Positions 1 through 7,384 are shown, counted from the first letter of the stretch. The stretch: 21,131 bases of DNA from JBOHNS01 sp050730835 (GCA_050730835.1 JBOHNS010000035.1:1-21131), one strand, 5' to 3'. The notes: generated by a model not told the origin, from the letters alone. Program-made: numbers and translations.

Positions 1-230
1 GTGTTCATATGCGTCGTAACGTAGCTTTGCAAATTTTTCAGTGCCAGCTCAACATTAGCATTATTTTTATCAGCCGTATAAACCGCGCTACGCAAACTAA
101 CCATATGCAAATTGTTAGCCCGAAGCGCGAAAATCGCCACAACCGCCCAAACAAGCGCCAAAATCAAAAAATACCACGGCCGCCAGCCGCGAATTCGATC
201 CATCAAACCTGCCCCAACAATTTTATTCAT
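1..230 (-). CDS. Conserved membrane protein, 5' part only (runs off left edge)
   Basis: The gene starts at ATG 228-230 on the minus strand and stays open to position 1, so about 76 residues are visible. Residues 1-18 are a short, basic, Trp-containing cytoplasmic stretch (MDRIRGWRPWYF), followed by one hydrophobic helix at about residues 17-36 (LILALVWAVVAIFAL). Beyond it lies a polar, helical-looking region with VYTADKNNANVELALKNLQ and then YVTTHMN. The layout is a single-pass protein with its C-terminal part outside. I believe it resembles a conserved Saccharibacteria membrane protein of unknown role, from memory only. A TATAAT -10 box lies 12 nt upstream, so the leader is very short. It is divergent from the restriction-modification genes. 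Confidence 0.75.
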   Translation of the reverse strand, partial: MNKIVGAGLMDRIRGWRPWYFLILALVWAVVAIFALRANNLHMVSLRSAVYTADKNNANVELALKNLQSYVTTHMN

Positions 231-242
231 AAAGCTTTATTC

Positions 243-248
243 ATTATA
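243..248 (-). promoter_or_regulatory. -10 box for the membrane protein gene starting at 230
   Basis: TATAAT on the minus strand, 12 nt before the ATG. No good -35 is visible. The expected leader is about 5 nt. Confidence 0.5.
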
Positions 249-296
249 GCCTAAAAAGCCCTTTTGTGGCGCCGCTTCAAGTCAAATTATTATAGC

Positions 297-305
297 TGCT
301 AAAAT
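297..305 (+). promoter_or_regulatory. Extended -10 box for the restriction-modification operon
   Basis: TGCTAAAAT, an extended -10, lies 29 nt before the ATG at 335. A weak TTCAAG at 276-281 could serve as -35 (18-nt spacer). The two divergent promoters share the 104-nt gap at 231-334. Confidence 0.4.
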
Positions 306-334
306 TTTTTAAAAGCCGGATTCAAGACAAATAA

Positions 335-1933
335 ATGGTAGACTTAAATTATATGGCATTATTATCAATCCCCGAGGCTTCCAAATGGGCTACAAAATTT
401 TTGGAAAAAGACGTCTCGCCAACAAATATCTCGTATTTGGTGCAATACGGCAAAGTAGCCAAACACGGCCAAAACGGCACAACGCGCGTAGACATAGAAG
501 ATCTGAAGCAATATTATGAATCTTGGCGCGGCCAAAGGCAGACGGCTTGGCAAACGCGGCTCGGCGGTGACCTCAACTGGGCGCTGTCGTTCGACCATTT
601 GCGCGAGAAAGACACCACCAAGCATGTCCACCGCTTGCACCCATACAAGGGCAAATTCATCCCGCAATTGGTGGAATATTTTTTGGATCAACACACCGAT
701 GAGTTTAAGCGGCAAGTGTATTTTAAATCCGGCGACATCGTACTAGACCCGTTTTTAAGCTCCGGCACAACCATTATTCAATCGTTGGAAATGGGACTGC
801 ACGCAGTGGGCATTGATGTTTCGGCGTTTAATTGTATGATTGCCGGCTGCAAGGCGGCGCGCTACGACAAAAACTACTTGCGGGCATCGGTAAAAAACAT
901 GCTGGACTCGCTCGCTCGTTTTGAGCGCGACCACGCCATTACAGAATTTGAAAATTCTCTAATGGCCGAGCTGGCAAAATTTAACACCGAGCATTTTCCC
1001 GGCCCTGATTTCAGATACAAAATCAGTCATGGCCAAATTGATGAAAATAAATATACCACCGAAAAAGCCAAACAGTTTTTGCCAATTTACCAAAAACTTG
1101 TAAAAAAATACAACGTAAAATTGTGCCAAAATAAGTCCGCGACATTTTTAGATATTTGGTATTTAGATAATGTGCGTCAGGAAATTGATTATGTTTTTCA
1201 GGTCATCCGGCGCGAACCGGACGTCAAAATGCGTAAAATTTTGGCGCTGATTTTGAGCCGAACCATCCGCTCGTGCCGCGCCACAACGCACAGCGATTTG
1301 GCGACCTTAAAACAGCCCCAGCTAGAAACTTACTATTGCTTCAAGCACAAAAAAATCTGCAAACCACTTTTTTCGATCCGGAAAATGCTCAGCCGCTATG
1401 GCTATGATACATTGCAACGAATTGCGCAGTTTGATGCCCTGCGCCAGCCGGCCTATTATTCTGTAATTGCCGGCGACGGAATAACTGTCAACATTTATGA
1501 CGAGGTTAATAAGCAAAATCCAGCGTTTGCTAAACTCTTGAAGCATCAAAGCTTAGCTGGTATCTTTTGCTCGCCGCCCTATGTTGGACAAATTGATTAT
1601 CACGAGCAACACGCCTACGCTTACGACCTGCTTGGCTTTGAACGAAAAGACGACTTAGAAATCGGCCCGCTTTATGGTGGACAAGGCATCGAGGCACGCA
1701 AAGCCTATGTTGAAGGAATTAGTGATGTACTTAGCAATTGCAAACCATACCTCAAAAAAGATGCTAATGTCTTTCTGGTGGCGAACGACAAATACAACCT
1801 ATACCCAGAAATAGCTGCAAGAGCTAATATGAAAATAGTCAACCGCTACAAGCGCCCGGTACTAAACCGCACCGAGCGCGACAGAAATCCATACTCAGAA
1901 ACAATCTTTCACCTTAAAGGACAAAACACATGA
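335..1933 (+). CDS. Type II DNA methyltransferase (SPPY class) with N-terminal helix-turn-helix
   Basis: Predicted S-adenosylmethionine-dependent DNA methyltransferase of 532 residues, the modification half of a type II system. Residues about 8-62 look like an excisionase/MerR-type helix-turn-helix (LLSIPEASKWA, then YLVQYGKV and TRVDIEDLKQYY). HRLHPYKGKF (residues 100-109) fits motif X, DPFLSSGTT (138-146) is the cofactor-binding motif I, and SPPY (413-416) is catalytic motif IV. The order X-I-long insert-IV resembles the alpha group, with target recognition probably in the roughly 260-residue insert. SPPY is commonest in N4-cytosine enzymes. The partner endonuclease family suggests a GGNCC-like target, which is inference. 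An alternative start is ATG 353. Its TGA overlaps the next ATG (ATGA), so the two are translationally coupled. Confidence 0.88.
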   Translation: MVDLNYMALLSIPEASKWATKFLEKDVSPTNISYLVQYGKVAKHGQNGTTRVDIEDLKQYYESWRGQRQTAWQTRLGGDLNWALSFDHLREKDTTKHVHRLHPYKGKFIPQLVEYFLDQHTDEFKRQVYFKSGDIVLDPFLSSGTTIIQSLEMGLHAVGIDVSAFNCMIAGCKAARYDKNYLRASVKNMLDSLARFERDHAITEFENSLMAELAKFNTEHFPGPDFRYKISHGQIDENKYTTEKAKQFLPIYQKLVKKYNVKLCQNKSATFLDIWYLDNVRQEIDYVFQVIRREPDVKMRKILALILSRTIRSCRATTHSDLATLKQPQLETYYCFKHKKICKPLFSIRKMLSRYGYDTLQRIAQFDALRQPAYYSVIAGDGITVNIYDEVNKQNPAFAKLLKHQSLAGIFCSPPYVGQIDYHEQHAYAYDLLGFERKDDLEIGPLYGGQGIEARKAYVEGISDVLSNCKPYLKKDANVFLVANDKYNLYPEIAARANMKIVNRYKRPVLNRTERDRNPYSETIFHLKGQNT

Positions 1934-2738
1934 GCCTAACTCAAGATCAACAAAATAGGATTAGCGAAGTCATAAAGGCTATCCTAATTAAAAGAATTGA
2001 AAACTTTCCCGCATTAGGCGCCCAAATCCGCAACGCGCCTTTTCACGACGCCTTATTAAAATGTTTCAGCCAGGAATTAGGCAAACTTAACTTAGAAACG
2101 CCATATTTAATTGCTATCGCAAGCTGGCTGCCGGACTAAATACGTCGCTCGGCTCTGGCTTCGAAAGTATTGCTCATGTCTTGTCGGGCGGCTACAAACG
2201 CAATTTCAGCGGCAGTTTTAAGCTAACGGTCAAACAATCCCAAGCCGAACAAGTCGATCAACTGGTTAGAGACTTAAAGGCTGGCGCACGTAAGCCAAAT
2301 TTGGATCAAGAAAATGAATTGCTATTTAATTTTGATCCGGTGGCGGCAGAAGTCGACAGCTTGCCTTTTACGGCAGATGTCTACATCGAAAAAGCCAACG
2401 AAATTATTGCTATCGAATTAAAATCGGTCCGGCCAAACTCCGGCGAAGGCCGCGGCGAAAAGCAAAAAATACTCTACGCCAAAGCTGCACTAAGCTGCGC
2501 TAACCCCGGAAAAGATGTTAAATTTTTACTCGGCTTTCCGTTTGACCCAACATCCGATACGGCAACTGGCCACGAGAAGGCAAGATTTTTTAACTATTTA
2601 ATCGAATTTAAAAAGTTTTTCGCTCCGGAAGAAGTGCTAATCGCAGACGAACTTTGGGATTTCTTAAGCGGCGGCTCCGAAACCATGCAACAAATATTAG
2701 AAGTAATCCGGAAAACTGTAGCTGAGATAAGCCAATAA
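1930..2738 (+). pseudogene. TdeIII-like type II restriction endonuclease, interrupted by a frameshift
   Basis: Two open frames together make one protein of about 269 residues. The first (1930-2139) ends at TAA after IASWLPD. The second, reading in the -1 register from about 2133, gives GLNTSLGSGFESIAHVLSGG and continues to 2738. One missing base near 2128-2133 explains the break. The second part has the PD-(D/E)XK signature: Asp at 2376-2378 in FTADVYIEK and Glu-Leu-Lys at 2415-2423 in IAIELKS. TTG 2181 could start a C-terminal piece, but that would lack the first 80 or so residues. The methyltransferase upstream is intact and overlaps the start by ATGA. Family assignment comes from the core motif and layout. 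Either the enzyme is dead, leaving an orphan methylase, or a base was lost in sequencing. Confidence 0.75.
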
Positions 2739-2887
2739 GATTAGTTCTTTTTAGGCGTGAAGTTTTCAGCTTAATAACTTAAATACAGCCTGGCGCTGGC
2801 GCTATTTGGAAATAGTAATATTTGCTATGGTAATATTTTATCAGTTTTTTGGTTTCTAGCTGCTTATGATTATTTCCTATTTGCCGT

Positions 2888-2893
2888 TATAAT
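2888..2893 (+). promoter_or_regulatory. -10 box, leaderless start of the Mur ligase gene
   Basis: TATAAT stands exactly 7 nt before ATG 2901, placing the transcription start at or next to the A of the start codon. No Shine-Dalgarno sequence is present. The -35 region is poor (TTATGA about 17 nt upstream). Confidence 0.6.
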
Positions 2894-2900
2894 TAAATAT

Positions 2901-4193
2901 ATGCATATATTCTTTAGCGGGATTGGCGGGACAGCGATTGGGCCGTTGGCGCAGATTGCCAAGCAGTCTGGGCACGAAGTTTCCGGCTCGGACAAGCAGG
3001 CTTCGCAGTATATTGCCTATTTGAAAAGCCATGGGTTGGACGATATTCACATCGGCCAGACGCGCGAGCAAATCGCCAAAGATCATGCGCGGCGAGCGAT
3101 TGATTGGTACGTTTATTCGTCAGCTGTGACGATTGAGCAGCCGGATAGCCCGGAATTAGTATTTTGCCGCGAAAATAATATCAAAACATCCAAGCGCGAT
3201 GAGTTATTGAATGAAGTTTTGCATGAAAAAAAGCTAAAGCTGGTCGCCGTCGCCGGCACGCACGGCAAAACCACGACGACCGCGATGGTCGTTTGGCTGT
3301 TCAAACAATTAGATTTGCCGCTGAGTTATTCCGTGGGCGCCAAAATTTCCTTCGGCGACATGGGCGAATATCATACAAATTCGCAGTTTTTCGCCTACGA
3401 AGCCGACGAATTCGAGCGCAATTTCTTGAAGTTCCAGCCGCATTTAAGCCTAATCAGCGGCGTGTCCTACGACCATCACGAAATCTTCAAAACCCGCGAT
3501 GATTATAAGTCGGCCTTCCGCGAATTTATTGGCAAATCCGAACGCACAATTCTCTGGCACGAAGATTATGAATATTTGAAATTAAAGTCGCCGGCCAATT
3601 TATTGGTCCAAAATTCTGACCAGCCGCTAATAGAATTAATCAAATTAAAAGGCCGCTACAACCGCTTGGACGCCTGGCTGGCCGTGCAGGCCGTGCACCA
3701 ATTAACCAAAACGCCGCTGGCCAAACTGATCGAAAAAATTAATAATTTTCCCGGCATGCAGCGGCGGCTGGAGCAAATCGCACCCAATCTCTACAGCGAT
3801 TACGCGCACACGCCGGAAAAAATCCGCGGCGGCTTGAGCGCTGCGCTCGAGACGGCCGACCAAAATCAAAAAGTAATCGTGGTTTACGAGCCGCTAACCA
3901 ACCGCCGCCAGCACTATATGATCGATGATTACGGCGATTGTTTCAATGGCGCCGCGCAAGTTTATTGGCTGCCCAGCTACCTGGCGCGCGAAGATCCCAA
4001 CCAGCGCGTCATCGGCCCCAACGAAATGATCAACCACCTGACAGGTCCTGCCATCGCCGAACCGGCGCGCCGCGGTGAACGACTCAAAAAAACCATCGAA
4101 AATCATTTACGCGTTGGCAATTTGGTAGTCTGCATGGCCGGCGGCGGCGGCGACAGCCTGGACGAATGGCTGCGCCAGGAATTCATAAGTTAA
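2901..4193 (+). CDS. Mur ligase family protein (MurC/Mpl-like)
   Basis: ATP-dependent muropeptide ligase of 430 residues, expected to join UDP-N-acetylmuramate to L-alanine (MurC) or to a recycled peptide (Mpl) in the cytoplasm. The N-terminal glycine loop FSGIGGTAIGP (residues 5-15) matches the UDP-binding Rossmann domain. GTHGKTTTT (119-127) is the ATP P-loop, EADEFERNFL (167-176) the metal-binding acidic motif, and SYDHHEIF (189-196) the middle-domain His motif. The C-terminal domain carries PGMQRRLEQI and YSDYAHTPEKI, where MurC has its Asp-Tyr-Gly/Ala-His-His-Pro motif. Length is slightly short for MurC (about 460-490). MurC and Mpl cannot be separated safely from the sequence. It is transcribed alone and converges with the MazG-like gene, 23 bp apart. 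Confidence 0.88.
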   Translation: MHIFFSGIGGTAIGPLAQIAKQSGHEVSGSDKQASQYIAYLKSHGLDDIHIGQTREQIAKDHARRAIDWYVYSSAVTIEQPDSPELVFCRENNIKTSKRDELLNEVLHEKKLKLVAVAGTHGKTTTTAMVVWLFKQLDLPLSYSVGAKISFGDMGEYHTNSQFFAYEADEFERNFLKFQPHLSLISGVSYDHHEIFKTRDDYKSAFREFIGKSERTILWHEDYEYLKLKSPANLLVQNSDQPLIELIKLKGRYNRLDAWLAVQAVHQLTKTPLAKLIEKINNFPGMQRRLEQIAPNLYSDYAHTPEKIRGGLSAALETADQNQKVIVVYEPLTNRRQHYMIDDYGDCFNGAAQVYWLPSYLAREDPNQRVIGPNEMINHLTGPAIAEPARRGERLKKTIENHLRVGNLVVCMAGGGGDSLDEWLRQEFIS

Positions 4194-4216
4194 TATGGTT
4201 CAAATAGCATAAAAAG

Positions 4217-4543
4217 CTAGCGGTTGTCCCCCGAGCCTTTTATGGCGCCGCGTTTTTGGCGGTCAGCCAGTTTGGCAATATTGCGCGCCGCCACGTCATT
4301 AAAATTTACCTCAAAATACTGCGACAAAACTGCCGCGTACCACAGCACGTCGCCGAGCTCTTTGGTCAAGTCATCTATGTCTATTTTGGTTTCGTCGGAA
4401 GCTTGATCGCGTACCCATTTTTTGATTTTTTCAGCGATTTCGCCACTTTCGCCGACTAGACCCAAAACCAAATGAAACAGTTCATTTTTCTGGCCGAGAT
4501 TAGCGGTGCGCAGGGCAGCCTTTTGGTAATCGTCGAATGTCAT
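4217..4543 (-). CDS. MazG-like nucleotide pyrophosphohydrolase
   Basis: A 108-residue all-alpha NTP-PPase of the MazG/dCTPase-like superfamily, expected to hydrolyse (d)NTPs to monophosphate and pyrophosphate with Mg2+, either as house-cleaning or as nucleotide-pool control. The metal-binding motif is complete: E32-S-G-E35 in LVGESGEIAEKI and E62-L-G-D65 in TKELGDVLWY, the ExxE...ExxD pattern. Length fits a single-domain member. It lies tail to tail with the Mur ligase. A TACAAT box at 4552-4557 is 8 nt before the ATG, so the mRNA is probably leaderless. The substrate cannot be told from sequence. Confidence 0.87.
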   Translation of the reverse strand: MTFDDYQKAALRTANLGQKNELFHLVLGLVGESGEIAEKIKKWVRDQASDETKIDIDDLTKELGDVLWYAAVLSQYFEVNFNDVAARNIAKLADRQKRGAIKGSGDNR

Positions 4544-4551
4544 TTAGTTTT

Positions 4552-4557
4552 ATTGTA
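4552..4557 (-). promoter_or_regulatory. -10 box, leaderless start of the MazG-like gene
   Basis: TACAAT on the minus strand with an 8-nt gap to ATG 4543; no Shine-Dalgarno sequence. Confidence 0.45.
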
Positions 4558-4579
4558 ACAAAATGTTGCCCGAAAACTG

Positions 4580-5833
4580 CTACAAAGCAAGTGCCAGTAT
4601 GATAGCCAAAATTACCAAAACTACGCCGCTCCAGAGCAGCAGGTTGTCGGTGTTGAAGTTGGCGAGCGGTGAGCGCATTTGACTGAATGTGCCGAAATCT
4701 TTGGCCAAGTCGTAATTTTTGCGAGCTGGTCGGGATTTGGTTTTTTCGGGTGCCACTGGCGGCAAATTGACATCCGGCGAATGACCAACGGCTAGCTGGC
4801 CGCTGGCGGCGCTGATTTCTGCCTCGCTGTCATCATTTTGACTAGCTGGATTAGCTGGATTTTCGTAGGCCGATTCTGGTTTTTGTTCCTGGGCGAAAGC
4901 TTGGCCGTATTCTAATTCCGGATTGGCCAGCGGCCGGCCGGTGCGCGGATCGACCTCAATGCGATGCCAGGCGCTGTGCTCGATTCGCGGCGCGTTTTTA
5001 TTGACCAGCTCTTCGAACGGATTGGTTAGCTGATCGGCTGAGCCGGCTAAGTCCAATGTTTCGTGATTAAGCGCGCTGGCGGCAGTATTGGCGGCCGGCT
5101 CCTTGGCAGCCGGATAATAATTTTCGCTAGCAGCGCCATCGAGCGGCTGACCGCTAAAAAACGGGCTGTCCGCCGGCGCGGCGCCTGGCTGCATCCATTC
5201 CGGATCGGGCCAGCTTTCGGTCATTTGCCACTGCGGTTCGGGCGTGTTCGGCGACTCAGCGATGGTTGGCGGCGGTACATTGAGCGCTGGCTCGTCCCTC
5301 GCTTTTAACGCCGGTTCGGCCGACTGTTCGGCGGCTGGCGCAAACTGCGAAGCAGCGGCATTTTGCGGTTCTGTGTCGTCTTTTTGAGTTTGCCTAGACT
5401 TTTCTTGTTCTTGGCCAGATTGCTGGCCAGATTTTAGATCTTTTGGCTCAGCTTGTGGCTGGCTTTTGTCGCCTGACTCAGCCTGGTGTTTGCTTGATTC
5501 GGACTCGGCGCGGCTTTGCGTCTGGCCACGATGCAGCTTCGATGTAGCCGCTGGTTCGGCGGCCGCATTGCTAGCATGCAGTGGAATTTCCCATTCCTGG
5601 CTCATATTTTGGTGCAGCGGCAAATCGCCGGATTCTTGAAAATTTGGCTTAGATAATTTTTCAGGCTGTTTGGATTTTTTGTGGTGCTTTTCGGCGGCCG
5701 ATTGCGGCAAGGGCACGTGCATAGGCTTAGAGCGCGGCTTTGGTTTTTTGGGCTCTGGTTTTTTGCCGCTGCTAGAGTTTTTCCGCTCGAGCCGATAATT
5801 ATCATGCTCAAATTGGCTGGAATGGTTATTCAT
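4580..5833 (-). CDS. Disordered Pro/Ser/Glu/Ala-rich protein with C-terminal membrane anchor
   Basis: 417 residues of unrecognised function. The N-terminal 350 or so residues are low complexity, rich in Pro, Ala, Ser, Gln, Glu and Lys (for example KKPEPKKPKPRSKP near residue 25), and almost surely disordered. The last 22 residues (NLLLWSGVVLVILAIILALAL) form one hydrophobic helix ending at the stop codon, preceded by RPARKNYDLAKDFGTFSQM, the most protein-like segment. The topology is tail-anchored with the disordered part in the cytoplasm. The start ATG 5833 overlaps the end of the upstream frame that stops at 5826 (ATGAATAA), hinting at coupling. A TATAAT box also lies about 33 nt upstream. 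Repetitive composition makes homology searches unreliable. Confidence 0.75.
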   Translation of the reverse strand: MNNHSSQFEHDNYRLERKNSSSGKKPEPKKPKPRSKPMHVPLPQSAAEKHHKKSKQPEKLSKPNFQESGDLPLHQNMSQEWEIPLHASNAAAEPAATSKLHRGQTQSRAESESSKHQAESGDKSQPQAEPKDLKSGQQSGQEQEKSRQTQKDDTEPQNAAASQFAPAAEQSAEPALKARDEPALNVPPPTIAESPNTPEPQWQMTESWPDPEWMQPGAAPADSPFFSGQPLDGAASENYYPAAKEPAANTAASALNHETLDLAGSADQLTNPFEELVNKNAPRIEHSAWHRIEVDPRTGRPLANPELEYGQAFAQEQKPESAYENPANPASQNDDSEAEISAASGQLAVGHSPDVNLPPVAPEKTKSRPARKNYDLAKDFGTFSQMRSPLANFNTDNLLLWSGVVLVILAIILALAL

Positions 5834-6231
5834 GATTTTTAAGATTTATTTGATTAACTTTATCATAAATTATAGCTGTTAGCAATAATCTGCGGGGTTG
5901 ATTAGACAGGGCGTTAGCCTGGTTGGTGTAGGAGGCTTGGCCGCCAGCTATAGCGGCCGCTTTTTCTTGATTGGTAGTATTTAAGTCTTGGTGAATGTTA
6001 CCGAGCTGTAGGCCGGTAGCTTGCAGGGAATGACGCTAGGCCAGCTGGAGTGGCTGTCGAGGTGCCTGTCGAACCTGTGTTGACGGTTTGCGGCGTGGGC
6101 GCTGGGGCCGTAGCCGGGGCATTTTGTCCGAGCACCGAAACTCTGGCATTAGGCGAAAAGCTCATTAAACCGGCGCTGCCGATTCCTCCACCACCTAAAA
6201 CTGATGAACCTGAGGCTGAATTTGGCATCAT
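5826..6231 (-). pseudogene. Frameshifted Gly/Pro/Thr-rich gene, possibly a virion-type protein
   Basis: From ATG 6231 one frame reads 77 residues (MMPNSASGSSVLGGGGIGS, then a Pro/Thr-rich linker) and stops at 5998. In another register, starting near 6025, the sequence continues plausibly as LQATGLQLGNIHQDLNTTNQ and EKAAAIAGGQASYTNQANAL, running open to TAA 5826-5828 inside the next gene's start. One extra base near TCATTCCCTG (about 6024-6033) would explain the break. The residues after about 5890 look non-coding. Low-complexity N-terminus plus a heptad-like Gln/Asn-rich helix recalls prophage structural proteins of Saccharibacteria, which is a memory-based guess. The start codon is preceded by AAGGAGAT locked in a hairpin. 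Confidence 0.42.
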
Positions 6232-6278
6232 AACAAAGTATCTCCTTTTAAGGCGTTCCCCTTAGGAGATATTTTGTT
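6232..6278 (-). promoter_or_regulatory. Hairpin enclosing the Shine-Dalgarno site of the gene starting at 6231
   Basis: Arms 6232-6245 and 6265-6278 are complementary over 14 positions with one A/C mismatch on the minus strand (a G-U pair on the plus strand). An inner TAAGG/CCTTA stem lies in the loop. On the minus strand the AAGGAGAT ribosome site sits inside the 3' arm, and the hairpin ends directly at the ATG. Translation would need the hairpin to open. Confidence 0.55.
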
Positions 6279-6280
6279 TT

Positions 6281-6305
6281 AAAAAAACACCCCTAGAGAG
6301 GAGTG
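6281..6305 (-). terminator. Intrinsic terminator of the 6396-6968 gene
   Basis: On the minus strand CACTCCT, loop CTCT, AGGGGTG (7 pairs, one G-U) is followed by seven T. It lies about 90 nt after the stop codon at 6396. Confidence 0.7.
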
Positions 6306-6306
6306 C

Positions 6307-6326
6307 CATTCATTTTCTATGAGTAG
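6307..6326 (+). repeat. Left arm of a perfect 20-bp inverted repeat
   Basis: CATTCATTTTCTATGAGTAG is the exact reverse complement of 7234-7253. It lies between the stop codon of the 6396-6968 gene and that gene's terminator. Confidence 0.9.
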
Positions 6327-6395
6327 GCTGGTTCGTCGCGGTTGGCCGCTTCGTTAGTTTTATTATAGCAAACAGTTTAGATTAATGCAAAAAAT

Positions 6396-6968
6396 TTAGT
6401 TAACGGGGTTGAGAGTATAAAGAATCGGTTTACCAGCGTTCGTTTGGCAACCATGTTGTTTAGCGGCTTGGGCGTTAAGACTGTACAAATCATTTATAGC
6501 GGCATTGGCTTTAGTATAGACTTGGTTCATAAACGCGTTTTCCTCACTGCTGCTCATGACGCCGGCTTCTTCTTTACCCAGAGCGGCTTCGGCGGTTGAG
6601 GTCGTGGCCTGTTGGTCGCTTAATACGGCGTTACCTAACGCGGTGCCCGCTGACAGTAAATATGGCATACATTCAACCGGATTATATGTTCCATTCCCTG
6701 AGTAGTATGTTTGGGAATAGTTAGAAGTTGTAGGCTGCGCGCTAGGAGCAGACGTAACTGTTTTCGCGGCAGGCTTTTTAGTGTTAGTAGGTACAGCATC
6801 TGGTACGCTGCCAACAACTATTGTCTGGCCTGAATCATATCCGGTAGGCTCGGTAGTTATTTCAGTAGCGGGTTTATGACTAGTGTTTGCTATAACAATG
6901 ACGGCTAGAACACCGAGTACCAAAACCAATGGGGCGGCTACCGATAGTTTTCGAAGGTGTTTAGTCAA
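6396..6968 (-). CDS. N-terminally anchored extracytoplasmic protein, unknown function
   Basis: 190 residues, no recognised family. Residues 8-28 (LSVAAPLVLVLGVLAVIVIAN) are a signal anchor after a basic MTKHLRK start. A Thr/Pro/Ser-rich linker spans about 30-95, then a more globular, mostly helical C-terminal region of about 95 residues (YNPVECMPYLLSAGTALGNA, later YTKANAAINDLYSLNAQAAK) contains two Cys that could form a disulphide outside the cell. The start is TTG 6968, the only common start codon in frame before the anchor. A good promoter at 6988-7016 predicts a leader of about 12 nt and no Shine-Dalgarno sequence is visible. An intrinsic terminator follows, so it seems monocistronic. It sits inside a segment bounded by perfect 20-bp inverted repeats. 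Confidence 0.65.
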   Translation of the reverse strand: MTKHLRKLSVAAPLVLVLGVLAVIVIANTSHKPATEITTEPTGYDSGQTIVVGSVPDAVPTNTKKPAAKTVTSAPSAQPTTSNYSQTYYSGNGTYNPVECMPYLLSAGTALGNAVLSDQQATTSTAEAALGKEEAGVMSSSEENAFMNQVYTKANAAINDLYSLNAQAAKQHGCQTNAGKPILYTLNPVN

Positions 6969-6987
6969 TGCGTTAATCTTGACAAGG

Positions 6988-7016
6988 AGTGTACCACAAA
7001 GTAGTGAATATTACAA
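6988..7016 (-). promoter_or_regulatory. Promoter of the 6396-6968 gene
   Basis: Minus strand TTGTAA, 17-nt spacer, TACACT, with TGG just before the -10 (extended). Predicted start near 6981. Confidence 0.6.
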
Positions 7017-7043
7017 CCCACTTACAAGAAATGGTCTACTCGT

Positions 7044-7056
7044 AGGCGACTATCCC
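7044..7056 (+). repeat. Left arm of a 13-bp distant inverted repeat
   Basis: AGGCGACTATCCC is the exact reverse complement of 7596-7608. A local pair GTCTACT/AGTAGAC also flanks this arm. Confidence 0.7.
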
Positions 7057-7095
7057 TTCATAGCAAGTAGACAGGTGCAGTCATTCCTGTTAAGG

Positions 7096-7124
7096 TTGAA
7101 AATGCTAATTCTTGGGTGTAAAAT
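7096..7124 (+). promoter_or_regulatory. Plus-strand promoter with no protein gene behind it
   Basis: TTGAAA (7096-7101), 17-nt spacer, TAAAAT (7119-7124): a near-consensus sigma-70 promoter. Transcription would start near 7131 and meet a strong terminator about 10 nt later. Confidence 0.55.
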
Positions 7125-7130
7125 AAAAGT

Positions 7131-7171
7131 AGAAAGACCAAACAGTCCTCAGTTTCGAGGGCTGTTTTTTT
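7131..7171 (+). ncRNA. Possible very short RNA (about 41 nt) between promoter and terminator
   Basis: A good promoter is followed almost at once by a 9-bp-stem intrinsic terminator, so any transcript would be about 41 nt and nearly all terminator hairpin. No plus-strand protein gene exists from 4193 to 11834. It may be a small RNA, an antisense product or a transcription barrier. There is no family match I can name. Confidence 0.3.
7142..7171 (+). terminator. Strong intrinsic terminator
   Basis: ACAGTCCTC, loop AGTTTC, GAGGGCTGT (9 pairs, one G-U), then six T at 7166-7171. Confidence 0.8.
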
Positions 7172-7233
7172 GTACCTTAAAATAGGTGTTTCATAACGAT
7201 TGTGGTAAAATACTAAAAGCTTAACAAGCGCCT

Positions 7234-7253
7234 CTACTCATAGAAAATGAATG
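7234..7253 (+). repeat. Right arm of a perfect 20-bp inverted repeat
   Basis: CTACTCATAGAAAATGAATG, exact reverse complement of 6307-6326. The two arms bound a 947-bp segment. No target-site duplication is visible outside them. Confidence 0.9.
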
Positions 7254-7288
7254 AGGGACACACAATTCGCGCTGAGCAAGAAAATGCA

Positions 7289-7341
7289 GGCTGCGACCAT
7301 ATGAAACATCAAATGTATTCGTATGTGTCGTGGCCTTTTTT
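7289..7341 (+). terminator. Long-stem intrinsic terminator
   Basis: GGCTGCGACCATATGAA...ACAT pairs with ATGT...TTCGTATG.GTCG..GCC across a CAA loop, with small bulges, and is followed by six T (7336-7341). Confidence 0.65.
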
Positions 7342-7384
7342 GTTTAATCAACCGATTGGCACTTTTATATCACAATAAGAATAG

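Larger units (their letters stand above)
7218..7341 (+). ncRNA. Candidate small RNA (about 124 nt)
   Basis: The extended -10 TGGTAAAAT (7203-7211) predicts a start near 7218. The -35 is not clear. The transcript would contain the 20-nt repeat at 7234-7253 and end at the long hairpin with a T-tract (7289-7341). The only frames inside are very short and lack good ribosome sites. It does not match tmRNA, 6S, SRP or RNase P RNA as I know them. Confidence 0.35.

Noticed and set aside
9..254. Plus-strand open frame of 81 residues at the left edge
   Set aside because: Its opposite strand encodes a typical membrane anchor with a promoter and start at 230. The plus frame is Arg/Asn/Gln-rich without pattern, so it is a shadow.
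4558..4595. Third copy of the CGTTRCAAAA hairpin between the MazG-like and tail-anchored genes
   Set aside because: Only loosely similar (GTAACAAAATGTTGC); the arms do not pair well and the TACTCGA motif is missing.
5063..5308. Plus-strand open frame inside the disordered-protein gene
   Set aside because: Arg-rich shadow of the Pro/Ala-rich coding strand; no ribosome site or promoter.
6883..7185. Plus-strand open frame of 100 residues
   Set aside because: It crosses the minus-strand gene start, two promoters and a strong terminator, and its composition looks non-coding.
6307..7253. Simple DNA transposon with 20-bp terminal repeats
   Set aside because: No transposase inside and no target-site duplication outside the arms. 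Kept only as a repeat-bounded segment.
7218..7341. tmRNA, 6S, SRP or RNase P RNA
   Set aside because: None of the known signature motifs of these RNAs could be found in the block.
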